Positions 16,865 to 26,483 of a stretch of DNA of 64,000 nucleotides are shown one piece after another. The position numbers and the translations under genes are program-made. The notes below the pieces were generated by a model, which saw nothing but the letters and a program-made list of their open reading frames with translations, did not search any database and was not told the origin of the DNA. This DNA is from Pseudobacteroides sp. (lineage in GTDB: Bacteria > Bacillota > Clostridia > Acetivibrionales > DSM-2933), in the NCBI RefSeq assembly GCF_036567765.1, contig NZ_DATCTU010000044.1, positions 1-64,000 on the forward strand. Direction: 5' to 3'. The stretch's first letter is position 1; every line of letters starts with the position of its first letter.

Positions 16865-17986
16865 CTAAACAAATAAATTTAATATGCAATATACAGAGTT
16901 TGCCATCATTCTGATTCCAAAGACTACCATAAACATATAGGCAGGATAAATGAAATACAAATTGGATATTTTTTCATCCTGTATCTGCAGTGAAATAGCA
17001 GAAGATGGGCAACTATCATGACATCTCATACATTTGGTACACATATCGCTTATTTTTAAGCCATCATTTTCAGATTCTGATATCCCAAAGCTTGTGCATA
17101 CACTTATGCATTTATTACACCTGGTGCATTTATCCTTTTTCACAGCCAGCCTTACTAAACCGATTTTGGATAACAGAGATTGAATCCTTCCTATAGGACA
17201 TATAAACGAGCACATAGTTCTTTTTCCTGTCAGAAGAGGCAGGACAATTGCAAGTGCAATAAAAGCAATGCTTAATATAGCCAGTACTCCCAAAAATGAG
17301 CTTACAGGAATTGCAGCTGCATGAATGATATTCTTTGAAGGACAATTCTTAGCACAATGGGTTGTAGGAATCACCTTACCGAATAAAAGCAAAGCTATGA
17401 CGATCAAAATTGCAAAGGGCAAATTGAGCCACTTCTTATCCAGCACCTTAATGTATGGATTTTTTATAAAGCTTGAAAGCTTATCATCTGTTCCTCCGGC
17501 AGGGCATATCCAGCTACAAAACCCTCTTCCGAAAGCGAAGGTTGCTCCTCCCCATACAAGCAGAAACATAAAAGCAAAGAAAAGAATTCCCTTTGTTTTT
17601 CCAGGCAAATTCATAGTGTATATTACAGCCTCTGCTACATCATCAATTCTTACTAAATTATCATTTGTACCTGATAAATCGGTTTTTACATAGTGGTTGA
17701 AATTTAATATTAAACCTGCTGCAAACATAAAACCTAAACTAAAGAATGCAATGCTCCTGAATTTATGTGTATTACCGGTTTTCAGCATCATTATAAAAAT
17801 AAAAAGGAAAAAAGACCAAACACTGATAATTGATATGGCTTTTGTTACGCTTAAGCCTGATATATCAATATCCCACGCAAGTACAAACAGGAAAACAACT
17901 GCGGTAAAGCAGGTTAACAGGCATATTCTAAAATCAAATTTCATAATGGGTGAAACGTTATTTTGATTGGTAAGAATCTTATTCAT
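16865..17986 (-). CDS. Second membrane-bound 4Fe-4S polyferredoxin (NapH/NosR-like)
   Basis: A 373-residue protein with about seven hydrophobic segments. Its iron-sulfur motifs are FCSWICPAGG near 158, MCSFICPIGR near 258, and two complete ferredoxin clusters, CTRCNKCISVC near 288 and CTKCMRCHDSCP near 318. The architecture parallels its neighbour at 15354 but lacks the extracellular Cys-rich segment. It starts 5 nt after the stop of the CcdA/SafE-like gene, so the two are translationally linked. It is probably an electron carrier between a cytoplasmic donor and a membrane redox partner. The terminal acceptor is unknown. Confidence 0.85.
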   Translation of the reverse strand: MNKILTNQNNVSPIMKFDFRICLLTCFTAVVFLFVLAWDIDISGLSVTKAISIISVWSFFLFIFIMMLKTGNTHKFRSIAFFSLGFMFAAGLILNFNHYVKTDLSGTNDNLVRIDDVAEAVIYTMNLPGKTKGILFFAFMFLLVWGGATFAFGRGFCSWICPAGGTDDKLSSFIKNPYIKVLDKKWLNLPFAILIVIALLLFGKVIPTTHCAKNCPSKNIIHAAAIPVSSFLGVLAILSIAFIALAIVLPLLTGKRTMCSFICPIGRIQSLLSKIGLVRLAVKKDKCTRCNKCISVCTSFGISESENDGLKISDMCTKCMRCHDSCPSSAISLQIQDEKISNLYFIYPAYMFMVVFGIRMMANSVYCILNLFV

Positions 17987-17991
17987 AAAAT

Positions 17992-18624
17992 CTATATTAT
18001 TCCTCCAATCGTAATAATTCCGATATAAAGATAATAAAAGCTCATTAATAAAGCAGCCATCTTGCCAATGGTCTTTAGGTGCTTGAAGTTTGAAAATAAC
18101 CCTAAAAGAGGCAGTGGAATAAAGTAAATCATTGTCCCTGCAAAAAATGTTATAAAGAACAACAGGCTGTTAACCAAACTGCTTTTACTCATAGCTTCCG
18201 TGAATACAAGCAATAATGGAGGACATAGATTTATACCTGTTATAAGTCCGAAAATAAATGGGACAAGAAATGGCATCCTATTTGAAAGCTTGGCTGTAAA
18301 GCCGTTCATTTTTTTCGCAGAACAATTTTTATGAGTGTTAGATAGCCCGTAGAAGAACATCATTACAGCAAATAATAAGTATAATATACCAAATACTATG
18401 CTACTATCCTGTAGCTTGCTTAAAAGCAACTGAGATGCAATCCACGACATTATTCCAAATATTGTATATCCCACAAATCTGCCAAGAAGGAACTGCCCCA
18501 TATGTAAAAAGTTAAATCTTATATTGTTTCCTTCAGCAAGCAAATATGGGACCAGCACAGGTGAACAGTAGGCAAGGCATACCGTTCCATTGGCAAGTCC
18601 CAGAAAAAATCCGTTACCATTCAT
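17992..18624 (-). CDS. CcdA/SafE-like six-helix membrane protein
   Basis: A 210-residue hydrophobic protein of the TauE/SafE or CcdA/DsbD-beta type. Two conserved segments stand out: LAYCSPVLVPYLL near 15 and GINLCPPLLLVF near 130. Each has a Cys next to Pro in a half-repeat, as in CcdA-type thiol carriers. It probably shuttles reducing equivalents (thiols) or a metal through the membrane. The reading frame could extend to a TTG at 18639, but GAGAGGT lies between that and ATG 18624, so the ATG is the better start. It sits directly upstream of the two polyferredoxins. Confidence 0.72.
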   Translation of the reverse strand: MNGNGFFLGLANGTVCLAYCSPVLVPYLLAEGNNIRFNFLHMGQFLLGRFVGYTIFGIMSWIASQLLLSKLQDSSIVFGILYLLFAVMMFFYGLSNTHKNCSAKKMNGFTAKLSNRMPFLVPFIFGLITGINLCPPLLLVFTEAMSKSSLVNSLLFFITFFAGTMIYFIPLPLLGLFSNFKHLKTIGKMAALLMSFYYLYIGIITIGGII

Positions 18625-18679
18625 AAATGTACCTCTCAAAATTAAAGAATAAATGATTTAAAAGAATAAATAATTTAAG

Positions 18680-18716
18680 AGAAGTTATGGCACCCTTAAG
18701 GGCACCATAACCTTCT
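18680..18716. promoter_or_regulatory. Large imperfect hairpin between the SLH gene and the membrane redox genes
   Basis: Two arms of 16-17 nt (AGAAGTTATGGCACCC and GGGCACCATAACCTTCT) flank a TTAA loop, with one bulge and two mismatches. It begins a few nt after the SLH stop codon. On the minus strand the T-run is poor (CTTAAATTATTTATTC), so partial termination or an mRNA-processing site is more likely than a full stop. Expression of the SLH protein could thus exceed that of the membrane proteins. Confidence 0.5.
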
Positions 18717-18722
18717 GGTTTT

Positions 18723-19715
18723 TTATAATGTTTGAGCCTGCAAATCTAAAGCCCTTGCTATCATGGTAAAGGTTTCAGCACGTAAAACGTTTTTGTCAGG
18801 CTTAAATGTATTGTCAGGATACCCTGATATAATTTTTAGATCGGAGGCGATACAAATACATTTTTTCGCCATGTCGGATATGCTTGATATATCTTTAAAT
18901 TTAGCCCCTTGAACACTTTCTTCATCCAGTCCGAATGCCTTAACAAGTATCACTGCCAATTCTTGTCTTGATATTTTGCCCATTGGCTTGAATTGAACAT
19001 TTTTGTCAGCTGTTATTATTTTATTCTCAACAGCAGCTTCAATATAGTCCATAGACCACGCAGGAATGGATGACTTGTCCGCAAAATTGGCTCCATCCTT
19101 GTGAACGGGCTTTACCCCTGCAGCTTTCAGAACAAGCACGACTGCTTCAATACGGTTTATTTCAAGATCGGGCTTTATTGTACCATCAGGGTAACCACTC
19201 AATATTTTGCTGCCTGCAAGCCTTTCAACATAGTTTTTTGACCAGTGATTGGCAATATCCTTAAACGTTACCAAAGCAGAAGGTACGGTTGCTGTTGGCT
19301 TTACAACCATACCCTTATCAGCCACAGAAAGATCACAAACTCCATTTCCGCTGGCATCAGTGTAGAGGGCACATCCCTTGCCTTTACAGTTTGCCGGGCA
19401 TGGTGTTGCAATTGGCTTTGCAGTTGGTTTTTCTTGTACTCCCTTATCAGCAGCTGAAAGATCGCAGATACCGTTGCCGCCGGCATCGGTGTAGAGGTTA
19501 CATCCCTTGCCTTTGCAATTGGCTGGACACGGAGTTGGTGTTGCCTGTGTGACAGTGTCTGCAAGTGCTACATCACAGATACCGCTGGAATTGACATCTG
19601 CATACAGATTGCATCCAGTCCCGCTGCAGTTGGCAGGACATGGCTCAGATGCAGAAACCATTGCTCCTATCACCAGAATAAGTGACAGGATTAATACTGG
19701 TAAAACCTTTTTCAT
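18723..19715 (-). CDS. SLH-domain cell-wall protein with three Cys-rich repeats
   Basis: A 330-residue secreted protein. After a signal peptide (1-23) come three near-identical repeats of pattern CPANC-x-G-x-GC-x-LY-x-D-x(5)-CD at about 26-50, 66-90 and 108-132, each with four Cys. Three SLH domains at about 148-325 follow (ILSGYPDGTIKPD and IISGYPDNTFKPD), which should anchor it non-covalently to secondary cell-wall polymer. The Cys and Asp pattern suggests a metal- or disulfide-stabilised loop, and a redox or metal-holding role at the surface is inference. A related motif occurs in the polyferredoxin at 15354. The third SLH domain carries extra Cys (KKCICIA). Confidence 0.87.
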   Translation of the reverse strand: MKKVLPVLILSLILVIGAMVSASEPCPANCSGTGCNLYADVNSSGICDVALADTVTQATPTPCPANCKGKGCNLYTDAGGNGICDLSAADKGVQEKPTAKPIATPCPANCKGKGCALYTDASGNGVCDLSVADKGMVVKPTATVPSALVTFKDIANHWSKNYVERLAGSKILSGYPDGTIKPDLEINRIEAVVLVLKAAGVKPVHKDGANFADKSSIPAWSMDYIEAAVENKIITADKNVQFKPMGKISRQELAVILVKAFGLDEESVQGAKFKDISSISDMAKKCICIASDLKIISGYPDNTFKPDKNVLRAETFTMIARALDLQAQTL

Positions 19716-19962
19716 TTTTACACCTCCATATAAATTTAAATAATAAATATATAAAAATATAATTTATTATCAATAAATAACTTAAGATGCAGTACTAAGT
19801 CCCATAATTTATATTAAAAGTGTAAAAATATATAACTTCCTTTTTTCTCTCTATTGCAAAATAATTCTACCACATACGCAAAAAAATGTAAAGTTTTGTG
19901 TTGTTTGATATAATATACCTGCAAAGCCCGTAACTTTTTGGCTTAATATTATAAAAAGAGGC
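19716..19962. other. Intergenic promoter region of the SLH gene
   Basis: About 250 nt of AT-rich sequence upstream of the SLH start. I see no ORF, repeat or clear operator here. Confidence 0.4.
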
Positions 19963-19968
19963 ATAAAA

Positions 19969-20003
19969 AGAGGAACTGTACAGTATCCATGTTCAGTTCC
20001 TCT
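19969..20003 (-). terminator. Terminator of the GH5-GH43 gene
   Basis: A perfect 10-bp stem (AGAGGAACTG with CAGTTCCTCT) followed on the minus strand by TTTTTATG, 14 nt after the stop codon. Confidence 0.88.
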
Positions 20004-20017
20004 TCATATCTGCAGTC

Positions 20018-22885
20018 CTAGTTTATGCTACTTCCCCATGCTGCAGCGTTGCCGTTTCTTGTCAATACACTAAACGTCATCACAAACTTTTTGAGACCGG
20101 TGTCCCACTGTTCAACTAATACTCCTGTATAATCAACCCCACCGATGCTTAATCCTATACCATTATAACCATTAAGCTGCCATTTTCCATTTGCACTTCC
20201 TGTAACAGTGCCGTCTTTATTTAAGGATATTTTAACAGAGTTTTTCACAGAGGCACTAATATCTTTTCCGTGATTTACATAAGCATAATCCCCGCTGATT
20301 TCATCCAAAGAGTACCTTCCGATAGTTTCTCCCCCATAACGATGAGGTGCAGATACAGGCCATCCGTCCTCGTTTATAAACATTTGATGCACTCTGACCT
20401 GGTGCATTTCTCCTTGTCCCGGAAAACGTGTATGGAATATCAAATAATATTTGTTTGCAGCTGCATCGTAATATACTGAATTATGCCCTGGCGAAACATA
20501 TCCTGTGCCACTTTCAGCAAAGCGGAAATTACCCATAAGCTTAACACCATAAGGCTCAATAGCCTTATCATCAAATGTAGTGCCTGCAGGGCCACGGCAG
20601 TCCGTCATATTGTTTCCTGCAGCATCGACAAAGGGTCCGTCAGGATTTTTTGAGCGTGCAACCCTTATATTATAACCACCAGCAGCATCTAGTCCACCGA
20701 AGCTAAGGAATAGGTAATAATAATCAGTTTCCGGGCTGTATAGCATGCTTGGCCCTTCAATCCTGCTGTGATTTGCTCCTAGAAGCTTCTTTCCATAGCC
20801 TTGACCGGCAATGGGCTTTCCTGTTGCAGGGTCCATTTTCAAAATGTATATTCCTCCGGAATAGGAGCCATATACCATCCACAGGTTTCCGTTTTTATCA
20901 AAGAATACATCCGGGTCAACCGTATTAGGATGCTTTGTGGCATCGTAGACAGTTCCATCCTCGCTTCGCTCCCCCCACATGCCGGATTTCAATAATATAC
21001 CCTGGTTTTTATACGGGCCAGTTATGCTGTCTGAAACGGCTAAGCCCAGCGTAGATCTTGGCGAATCGCCCTTACACAAGCAGTAATACATATAATATTT
21101 GCCGTCTTTAAGCTGTATTATGTCTCCTGCCCACATTGTATCGGTTTGTGCCCAGTCAAAGGATTCTTTAAGCTCAGCATACACATTCGGTATTAAAGGA
21201 TTGGTGTTGCTTACACTTGAAGATACCTGCTGCCACTGCATCAAATCATCGGTCCTTGCAGAAGCAAGATGTGATCCTATAACATAATAGGTACCATTAG
21301 TTTTTATTACCGAAGGATCATGCACCGACACATCCTTAAATACGGGTATGGATTGTGCAGTGGGCGTAGGTGTTGAAACGTTTACTACCATATTAAATTT
21401 CAAGGCAACCAGTATGACATCGCTCATGTTTATGGCTCCATCATTATTGAGGTCACATTTTTTATTATAATTGGTCCCTGATACGATAGCATTAAAATGT
21501 GATGCTATTAATATAATATCCGCCATGTTAACAACTTTGTCCCCATTGATATCTTCCGGAACAGGGTTTACAGCTGAAACCACAGGCGTAGCAGTTGTTA
21601 CCGCTTTTGTCGGTGTAAGTGTCGACGTTTTTGTAGGTGTGGGTGTAGGTGTTACAGCCTCTGTGGGCGTACACGTTGGAGTTTTTGTTGGTGTAGGTGT
21701 AGACGTTGGAGTTGAAGCTTTTGTTGGTGTAATTACTCTTGTGGGACTTGGAGTATTTGAAGCACCTCCTGCCCCCCTCACAAGAGCTTTTGCTATTTCA
21801 GGATAATGCCATGAAAGGGCAGTCCTGTTTAGCAAACCATATGAATCTGATTTTTTGGCTTCGGAATACCCGTTATCCCACCAAACAGGCGTAATCCCTC
21901 TTGCCCTTGTTTCTTTGACAAAAAACTCAGCATGTGCTATTCTGGCAGCCTCGTTGCTTTTGTTTATTGTACCGAATTCACCAATTACTACAGCTCTTCC
22001 GTTTTTAACAAATCTGTTATACAGTACATCGAATTCGCCTGCAAGAGAAGACTTATCGCTTGCAGTCCCCCAGCTTGCAGTTCCGTTTACATCCATGGCA
22101 AAATAGTATGGCGAATAGTTATGTATTGATATAATAATTCTATTGTCATTATTGGGAATAACCAGGTCGTTCAGTGCTGCATCTATTGCCGATGCCGCAT
22201 GAGCCGGTATCATGATATGCCTGGATGCATTATTGCCTCCTGTACCCCTTATAGTATTGACGGCTGCCAAATTAAAGCTGTTTATCACTTGTCGGTTCTC
22301 AGCTGTTCCGCCCGACCATTCGTTTGGTGAACCCTCTACCCTTGGTTCATTCATAGTTTCAAATATCAAATAATCACTATAGTTTTTAAAGCGGTTTGCT
22401 ACCTGCTCCCATATTTTTGTGAGCTGTGCTTTGCTTTGTGCTTCGTTGGCATATGTGGGTTTAAGCCATGAATTCTCATGATGGAAGTTAACTATGGCAT
22501 ACATATTGTTGTCCAAGGCATAATTTACCACCTCTTCTACCCTGTTTAGCCATGCTTGATCAATTGTGTAGCTTGGAGCAGGGCCAACATGTCCTCCCCA
22601 GGTAACGGGAAATCTTACAGTATTAAATCCCATTTCCTTTACCTTATCAATCATTTCCTTTGTGGTCTTAGGATTACCCCAGCTTGTTTCCCCGCCGGTA
22701 GCATCAAGGGTATTGCCCAAATTCCATCCAAGCCTCATATCCTTTACAAGCTCCAGTGACGAAATGTTCCTCATTCCTGTAAATGCAGTTGACGCATCCG
22801 CGGGAATACTTCCTAGAATCGCAACAAAAAGAAATACCATAGTTAGTAGAATTGCTTGTCCCCTAAGAAAAAATTTTTTAATCAC
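20018..22885 (-). CDS. Bifunctional cellulosomal GH5-dockerin-GH43 enzyme
   Basis: A 955-residue secreted enzyme. Signal peptide 1-31. GH5 domain at about 40-375 (subfamily 4-like), with acid/base Glu in [10 protein letters not shown] near 178 and nucleophile Glu in VVIGEFGT near 302. A Thr/Pro-rich linker of about 65 residues follows, then a type II-like dockerin at about 442-500 with loops [12 protein letters not shown] and [14 protein letters not shown]43 follows at about 515-830 with [16 protein letters not shown] and RIEGPSML (the three acidic residues), and a C-terminal beta domain to 955. The GH5 half should cut beta-1,4-glucan or xyloglucan and the GH43 half arabinan side chains. The dockerin lies between the catalytic domains instead of at an end. 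Confidence 0.93.
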   Translation of the reverse strand: MIKKFFLRGQAILLTMVFLFVAILGSIPADASTAFTGMRNISSLELVKDMRLGWNLGNTLDATGGETSWGNPKTTKEMIDKVKEMGFNTVRFPVTWGGHVGPAPSYTIDQAWLNRVEEVVNYALDNNMYAIVNFHHENSWLKPTYANEAQSKAQLTKIWEQVANRFKNYSDYLIFETMNEPRVEGSPNEWSGGTAENRQVINSFNLAAVNTIRGTGGNNASRHIMIPAHAASAIDAALNDLVIPNNDNRIIISIHNYSPYYFAMDVNGTASWGTASDKSSLAGEFDVLYNRFVKNGRAVVIGEFGTINKSNEAARIAHAEFFVKETRARGITPVWWDNGYSEAKKSDSYGLLNRTALSWHYPEIAKALVRGAGGASNTPSPTRVITPTKASTPTSTPTPTKTPTCTPTEAVTPTPTPTKTSTLTPTKAVTTATPVVSAVNPVPEDINGDKVVNMADIILIASHFNAIVSGTNYNKKCDLNNDGAINMSDVILVALKFNMVVNVSTPTPTAQSIPVFKDVSVHDPSVIKTNGTYYVIGSHLASARTDDLMQWQQVSSSVSNTNPLIPNVYAELKESFDWAQTDTMWAGDIIQLKDGKYYMYYCLCKGDSPRSTLGLAVSDSITGPYKNQGILLKSGMWGERSEDGTVYDATKHPNTVDPDVFFDKNGNLWMVYGSYSGGIYILKMDPATGKPIAGQGYGKKLLGANHSRIEGPSMLYSPETDYYYLFLSFGGLDAAGGYNIRVARSKNPDGPFVDAAGNNMTDCRGPAGTTFDDKAIEPYGVKLMGNFRFAESGTGYVSPGHNSVYYDAAANKYYLIFHTRFPGQGEMHQVRVHQMFINEDGWPVSAPHRYGGETIGRYSLDEISGDYAYVNHGKDISASVKNSVKISLNKDGTVTGSANGKWQLNGYNGIGLSIGGVDYTGVLVEQWDTGLKKFVMTFSVLTRNGNAAAWGSSIN

Positions 22886-22967
22886 AACACCAACTCCTAT
22901 ACAAAGTTTTATAGTAGCAGAATCTATTTATATAGTACGTATTAAAAGATTTTTTAGTGGGGCACAA

Positions 22968-24863
22968 TCAGTTATAATCAGCTGAAGTTTTTCCAAAATG
23001 CTTGGCTATGATAACAATATCCGACATGTTAATGCTGTTATCCTGATTCAAATCACGGGATAAAATGTATTTAGGATCTGAACTTGTGGCGTTAAAGCAC
23101 TTGCCTATCTCAATAACATCCTTCATGTTAATCGCACCGTCTGAAATCCCATCTACAGGTATATCACCAGCCCACATGTAAATTGGAGCATTCACGGCGG
23201 AAACCTGAGTATCCTTTGTGACAGTCAAGCTGCCAATTTCCCTGGACAAATATCCTGCCTTGGATACCTTTAATGAATAGCTCGAACCTGCCGACACGCC
23301 ACTTATCTCAAAGTAGCCTGTGTTATCTGTTTGTGCAGAAAGCTGTGTTCCCACAATTTGAATATTAAATCCGGATTTTGATACTGTACTGGTCAAATCA
23401 TGAGCTATAAAACCCGATACCTTATAACCGTTTGCAGGAGTTGGCTTTGTAGTTGGGGTTGAGGACGGAGGATTGGATACTATAGCTCCTCCGTAGTATT
23501 TGGTAACCGCTGCCATTGCACCTACAAATCCTGCATTATAGTCTATTGCAACCTCAGTGTACTGGAACTGGTTGACATCATCGATGTATTTGTCGGTAGC
23601 ATCAGGACCTCCAACTAAGGCACCTGTCAGCAAATGCTTCGCCGGTTTTGAGTTTTCACCTCCTGCATATGTATAGCCGTTGGCAGCTCTGTGATGAGGA
23701 TGAGTAGGGTATTTAGAGCCAAAACCGATAACATATGACATGTTTGCCGGATTGTCGCCAAGTATATAGTCGATTTGGGACTTAGCCAATGTTTTAAGGG
23801 ATTCATCCTTTGACTGTTTATAATACAGCATAGCCAAAAGTGATGCTGCCGAAGCATATCTTAAAGCTCCCCAGTTGTCAAGGTATTTCATTCCTCCAGG
23901 GGATGTTTTGATGCCAGTCTTCCAGTAGTTCAAGTTGTATTCAACTGCATTTTTATAAGTTTCATTCCCGGTAAGCTCGGATAATTTTGTAAAAACAGCG
24001 AGGTACATATCATCCCAGCATATTGTCCACTTATGTTGGAGAGGGTCTTCCTGCTTTCTGTTTCTGTTTTTGATAAAATTTTGAGAATCCTGAAGGTATT
24101 TTTCATCCTTCGTTATCTGGTAAAGCCAAGCTGCAGCAAATGCCAGGTCATCATAATAGCTGTTGGACATATAAAATGACTGTCCGCTCCCATATCCAGG
24201 GTTGGATGTTCCCATTACATAAAGTTCCTTTGCTGCCTTGAGACATTTGTCTGCATATACAGAGTCAGTGCCCTTATAGTTGAGATACATTATAGTAAGT
24301 GCCGCAGATGTCATTCCAAGAACATCAGATGCGGTATGGCTTGCATCCGCAACATAATATGTAGGCCTGTTATATGTCTGTTTCTCAGGAGCATCCCAGT
24401 ATTTATGGTCCTCCTCCCCTTCTCCCAACTGATAGTAAAATGTAATGGCATCAGGATGGCTTTTTAAGAAATAGTCGGTAAAATATTTAAGTGTTGAAAG
24501 CATTTTCTGGGTATTTCCGGTTGAGTCAAATACATCTCTGTATTCAAAAAGAGACCACCCCAGTATTGCAGCTGCATACCCCTGAGGCAATCCAAATTTG
24601 ACATGATCACCGGCGTCATGGAATCCCCCGGTAAGATCCACGCCTACATCCTTACCGTCTTCAATATGGCAGGCACCTCTCCATCCGCTGAAATGATTGT
24701 CACCCGCCACATCCTTACCGCATTTGTTAGCATCAAAAAACAAAATGGAATCCTTAAATGCCGCAGCATAATCAAAGCCTCCGGCTGCTGAAAAAGACAC
24801 AGACGGAACAATAAAACCCGTTAGTACCGATACAATAAGTAAACAACTCAAAATCTTTCTCAT
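22968..24863 (-). CDS. GH9 endoglucanase with X-module and type II dockerin
   Basis: A 631-residue secreted cellulase. Signal peptide 1-26. GH9 domain at about 28-455 with DAGDHVKFG near 83 (catalytic base Asp), PHHRAANG near 391 and TEVAIDYNAGF near 435 (acid Glu). No CBM3c or Ig domain is attached. After a Pro/Thr linker comes an X-module at about 477-565 (YKVSGFIAHDL ... GYFEISGV ... APIYMWAGD) and a dockerin to 631. This X-dockerin pair is the arrangement best known at the C-terminus of scaffoldins such as CipA. The first calcium loop is irregular (DGISDGAINMKD, Ile at the third ligand position). It could attach directly to an anchoring cohesin. Confidence 0.93.
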   Translation of the reverse strand: MRKILSCLLIVSVLTGFIVPSVSFSAAGGFDYAAAFKDSILFFDANKCGKDVAGDNHFSGWRGACHIEDGKDVGVDLTGGFHDAGDHVKFGLPQGYAAAILGWSLFEYRDVFDSTGNTQKMLSTLKYFTDYFLKSHPDAITFYYQLGEGEEDHKYWDAPEKQTYNRPTYYVADASHTASDVLGMTSAALTIMYLNYKGTDSVYADKCLKAAKELYVMGTSNPGYGSGQSFYMSNSYYDDLAFAAAWLYQITKDEKYLQDSQNFIKNRNRKQEDPLQHKWTICWDDMYLAVFTKLSELTGNETYKNAVEYNLNYWKTGIKTSPGGMKYLDNWGALRYASAASLLAMLYYKQSKDESLKTLAKSQIDYILGDNPANMSYVIGFGSKYPTHPHHRAANGYTYAGGENSKPAKHLLTGALVGGPDATDKYIDDVNQFQYTEVAIDYNAGFVGAMAAVTKYYGGAIVSNPPSSTPTTKPTPANGYKVSGFIAHDLTSTVSKSGFNIQIVGTQLSAQTDNTGYFEISGVSAGSSYSLKVSKAGYLSREIGSLTVTKDTQVSAVNAPIYMWAGDIPVDGISDGAINMKDVIEIGKCFNATSSDPKYILSRDLNQDNSINMSDIVIIAKHFGKTSADYN

Positions 24864-24883
24864 GAATTATAATCCCCCTTTTA

Positions 24884-24962
24884 ACAAAATCTCTTGCGAT
24901 TTTGCAGCATTGATTGTTGTCGTGAGAAATTCTGGTGTGGAATACACCAGAATTTCATAGAC
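24884..24962 (+). repeat. Dispersed 79-bp two-hairpin element, copy 2
   Basis: It has the same modules as the copy at 4343: hairpin AAAATCTC-TT-GCGATTTT, then TTGTCGTGAGAAATT and a palindrome TCTGGTGT ... ACACCAGAATTTC. It lies 20 nt upstream of the GH9 start, in reverse orientation to the gene, so it would be in that gene's 5' region. Confidence 0.8.
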
Positions 24963-25286
24963 AAAACAAAAAATTATTTACCCACAAAAATTGTTTTTTC
25001 ATATCACCACCTATTAAATTTTAATTTTTGATGTATGTTTTAAGAATATATCATAGAAGCATTGCTCAGATAATTGTAATATATATTATACAGTAGTTTT
25101 AAATCATTCCTTAATTTAGATTATATCACACAAATTCAGCCTTTTAAAATCAAAGTGGGAATAAAATTGAATATTCCCCTTCATAAATGATGATATATAT
25201 TATGAATATTTTCTGAATTAACATAATAGATTATTAAATAATCTGTTTCATTTGTTTTTATCAGCTATATTTTGTGAGGAATAATT
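24963..25286. other. AT-rich divergent intergenic region
   Basis: About 320 nt between divergently transcribed genes. It must hold the GH9 promoter on one strand and that of the 320-residue protein on the other. Apart from AT-rich tracts I see no ORF, riboswitch or recognisable operator. Confidence 0.4.
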
Positions 25287-26249
25287 ATGATAAAAAGAAT
25301 CACAACAGCATCATTTATATGCGTAGTTATGGGTATAGCATCAATATTTATAGCTTCCTATTTTGAACGTGTGATAGGTACAGGTGGCCAAAATCATGCG
25401 GACTTTTTGTTGAGTTCCATGTTAAACAGCTTCAGAGGAATAGGATTTGCACTTATTACAACAACTCTCATTAATGTATTTAAGCTGAAGTTTGAATCTA
25501 CAGAAAATTTAGTGAAGTATGGATACCTTGATCGCCTGACCCGAGAAGAAATACTGGAAATAAAAGAAAAGCTTGATAGAAAGCTTTATTTTAGAGATAA
25601 CCAGCACGAAAAAGACAATGTATTCAATTTTTTTGTCAAGGGAGTTTCTTCTTTACTCAATGAATGCTATTACAAAAAATATGAAGCACGCATAGAGTGC
25701 CTAATAAATGGCAATCATATTAAAAAAATAATACATAAGAGAATGGTAATTATTAATCCATCTAAAAAACTTGCCTTTGAAAAAATAGTTTTTGAAGCTT
25801 CCATGCAAAAAGTAAATGGTATTGATAATAATTCTCTTTACAAAGTAAGCAGGTTTATGGTCAACAAAAAGGACAGGACAAAATATATACAGAAAAAAAT
25901 AAAGCCCTTTGATAATTCCGATAAGTGCACCGACGAATACTGCATTGTCATTAACACTATATGCAAAATACCCATAAAGTACTGCTGCGTAATAGATATG
26001 ACAATTGAAACGATAGTGCCTAAAAACGATCTGTACTTTACAAACTGTGTGACCAAACCCTGTAAAGAATACAATATAATATTTATAATGGAGGATAAGT
26101 CATACAAATTATCCGGCTTTAGTTTTGGCTACATGGAGAATCAAAAGTATAATTTGGTCCAGCGAAAGCTTGGCAACGGGCTGGAATTGGGATATTCCGA
26201 TTGGATTTTACCAGGTGATGGAGTTGTCTTTGCAATAACTCCCAAGTAA
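25287..26249 (+). CDS. Unrecognised protein with two N-terminal membrane segments
   Basis: A 320-residue protein I do not recognise. Two hydrophobic segments (about 6-26 and 48-66) form a hairpin-like anchor. A charged helical segment (REEILEIKEKLDRKLYF) and a soluble domain of about 200 residues follow, with several Cys and alternating hydrophobic residues suggesting beta-strands (DEYCIVINTICKIPIKYCCVIDMTIE). There is no signal peptidase site, SLH domain or dockerin. The start is supported by GAGG 7-8 nt upstream. It stands alone between cellulosomal genes but lacks any feature tying it to them. Confidence 0.6.
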   Translation: MIKRITTASFICVVMGIASIFIASYFERVIGTGGQNHADFLLSSMLNSFRGIGFALITTTLINVFKLKFESTENLVKYGYLDRLTREEILEIKEKLDRKLYFRDNQHEKDNVFNFFVKGVSSLLNECYYKKYEARIECLINGNHIKKIIHKRMVIINPSKKLAFEKIVFEASMQKVNGIDNNSLYKVSRFMVNKKDRTKYIQKKIKPFDNSDKCTDEYCIVINTICKIPIKYCCVIDMTIETIVPKNDLYFTNCVTKPCKEYNIIFIMEDKSYKLSGFSFGYMENQKYNLVQRKLGNGLELGYSDWILPGDGVVFAITPK

Positions 26250-26349
26250 GAATACTTTTAATAAAAAGTGAAATGATAATATATATTAATCAAAGACAGA
26301 CACTAAAGAATAAATGCCTATATATAATACTAATGAAGGAGTGATTACA

Positions 26350-26427
26350 ATGTACGACGAAAAAACAGTAAATATATTTGACGAGAAAACAGTAAACGCT
26401 CATGATGTAGGAACTTTCAACAAATAA
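26350..26427 (+). CDS. Small ORF encoding a 25-residue peptide with an internal repeat
   Basis: ATG at 26350 follows a very good ribosome site, GAAGGAG, with 8-nt spacing. The peptide begins MYDEKTVN, continues IFDEKTVN and ends AHDVGTFNK, so an eight-residue unit with core DEKTVN occurs twice in tandem. It has no signal peptide, no Cys and no hydrophobic stretch. A clear terminator begins about 57 nt after the stop and a TATAAT-like box lies about 20 nt before the ribosome site, so this looks like a short monocistronic transcript. The function is unknown. Confidence 0.5.
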   Translation: MYDEKTVNIFDEKTVNAHDVGTFNK

Positions 26428-26483
26428 TGGCTTTATGGACAAGCTGGAAATTCTCCTGCATACACATAAATAAAGCTCATCTG

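Noticed and set aside
21600-21760. Low-complexity plus-strand frames over the Thr/Pro linker of the GH5-GH43 gene
   Set aside because: They are the antisense of a PT-rich linker in a well-supported gene.
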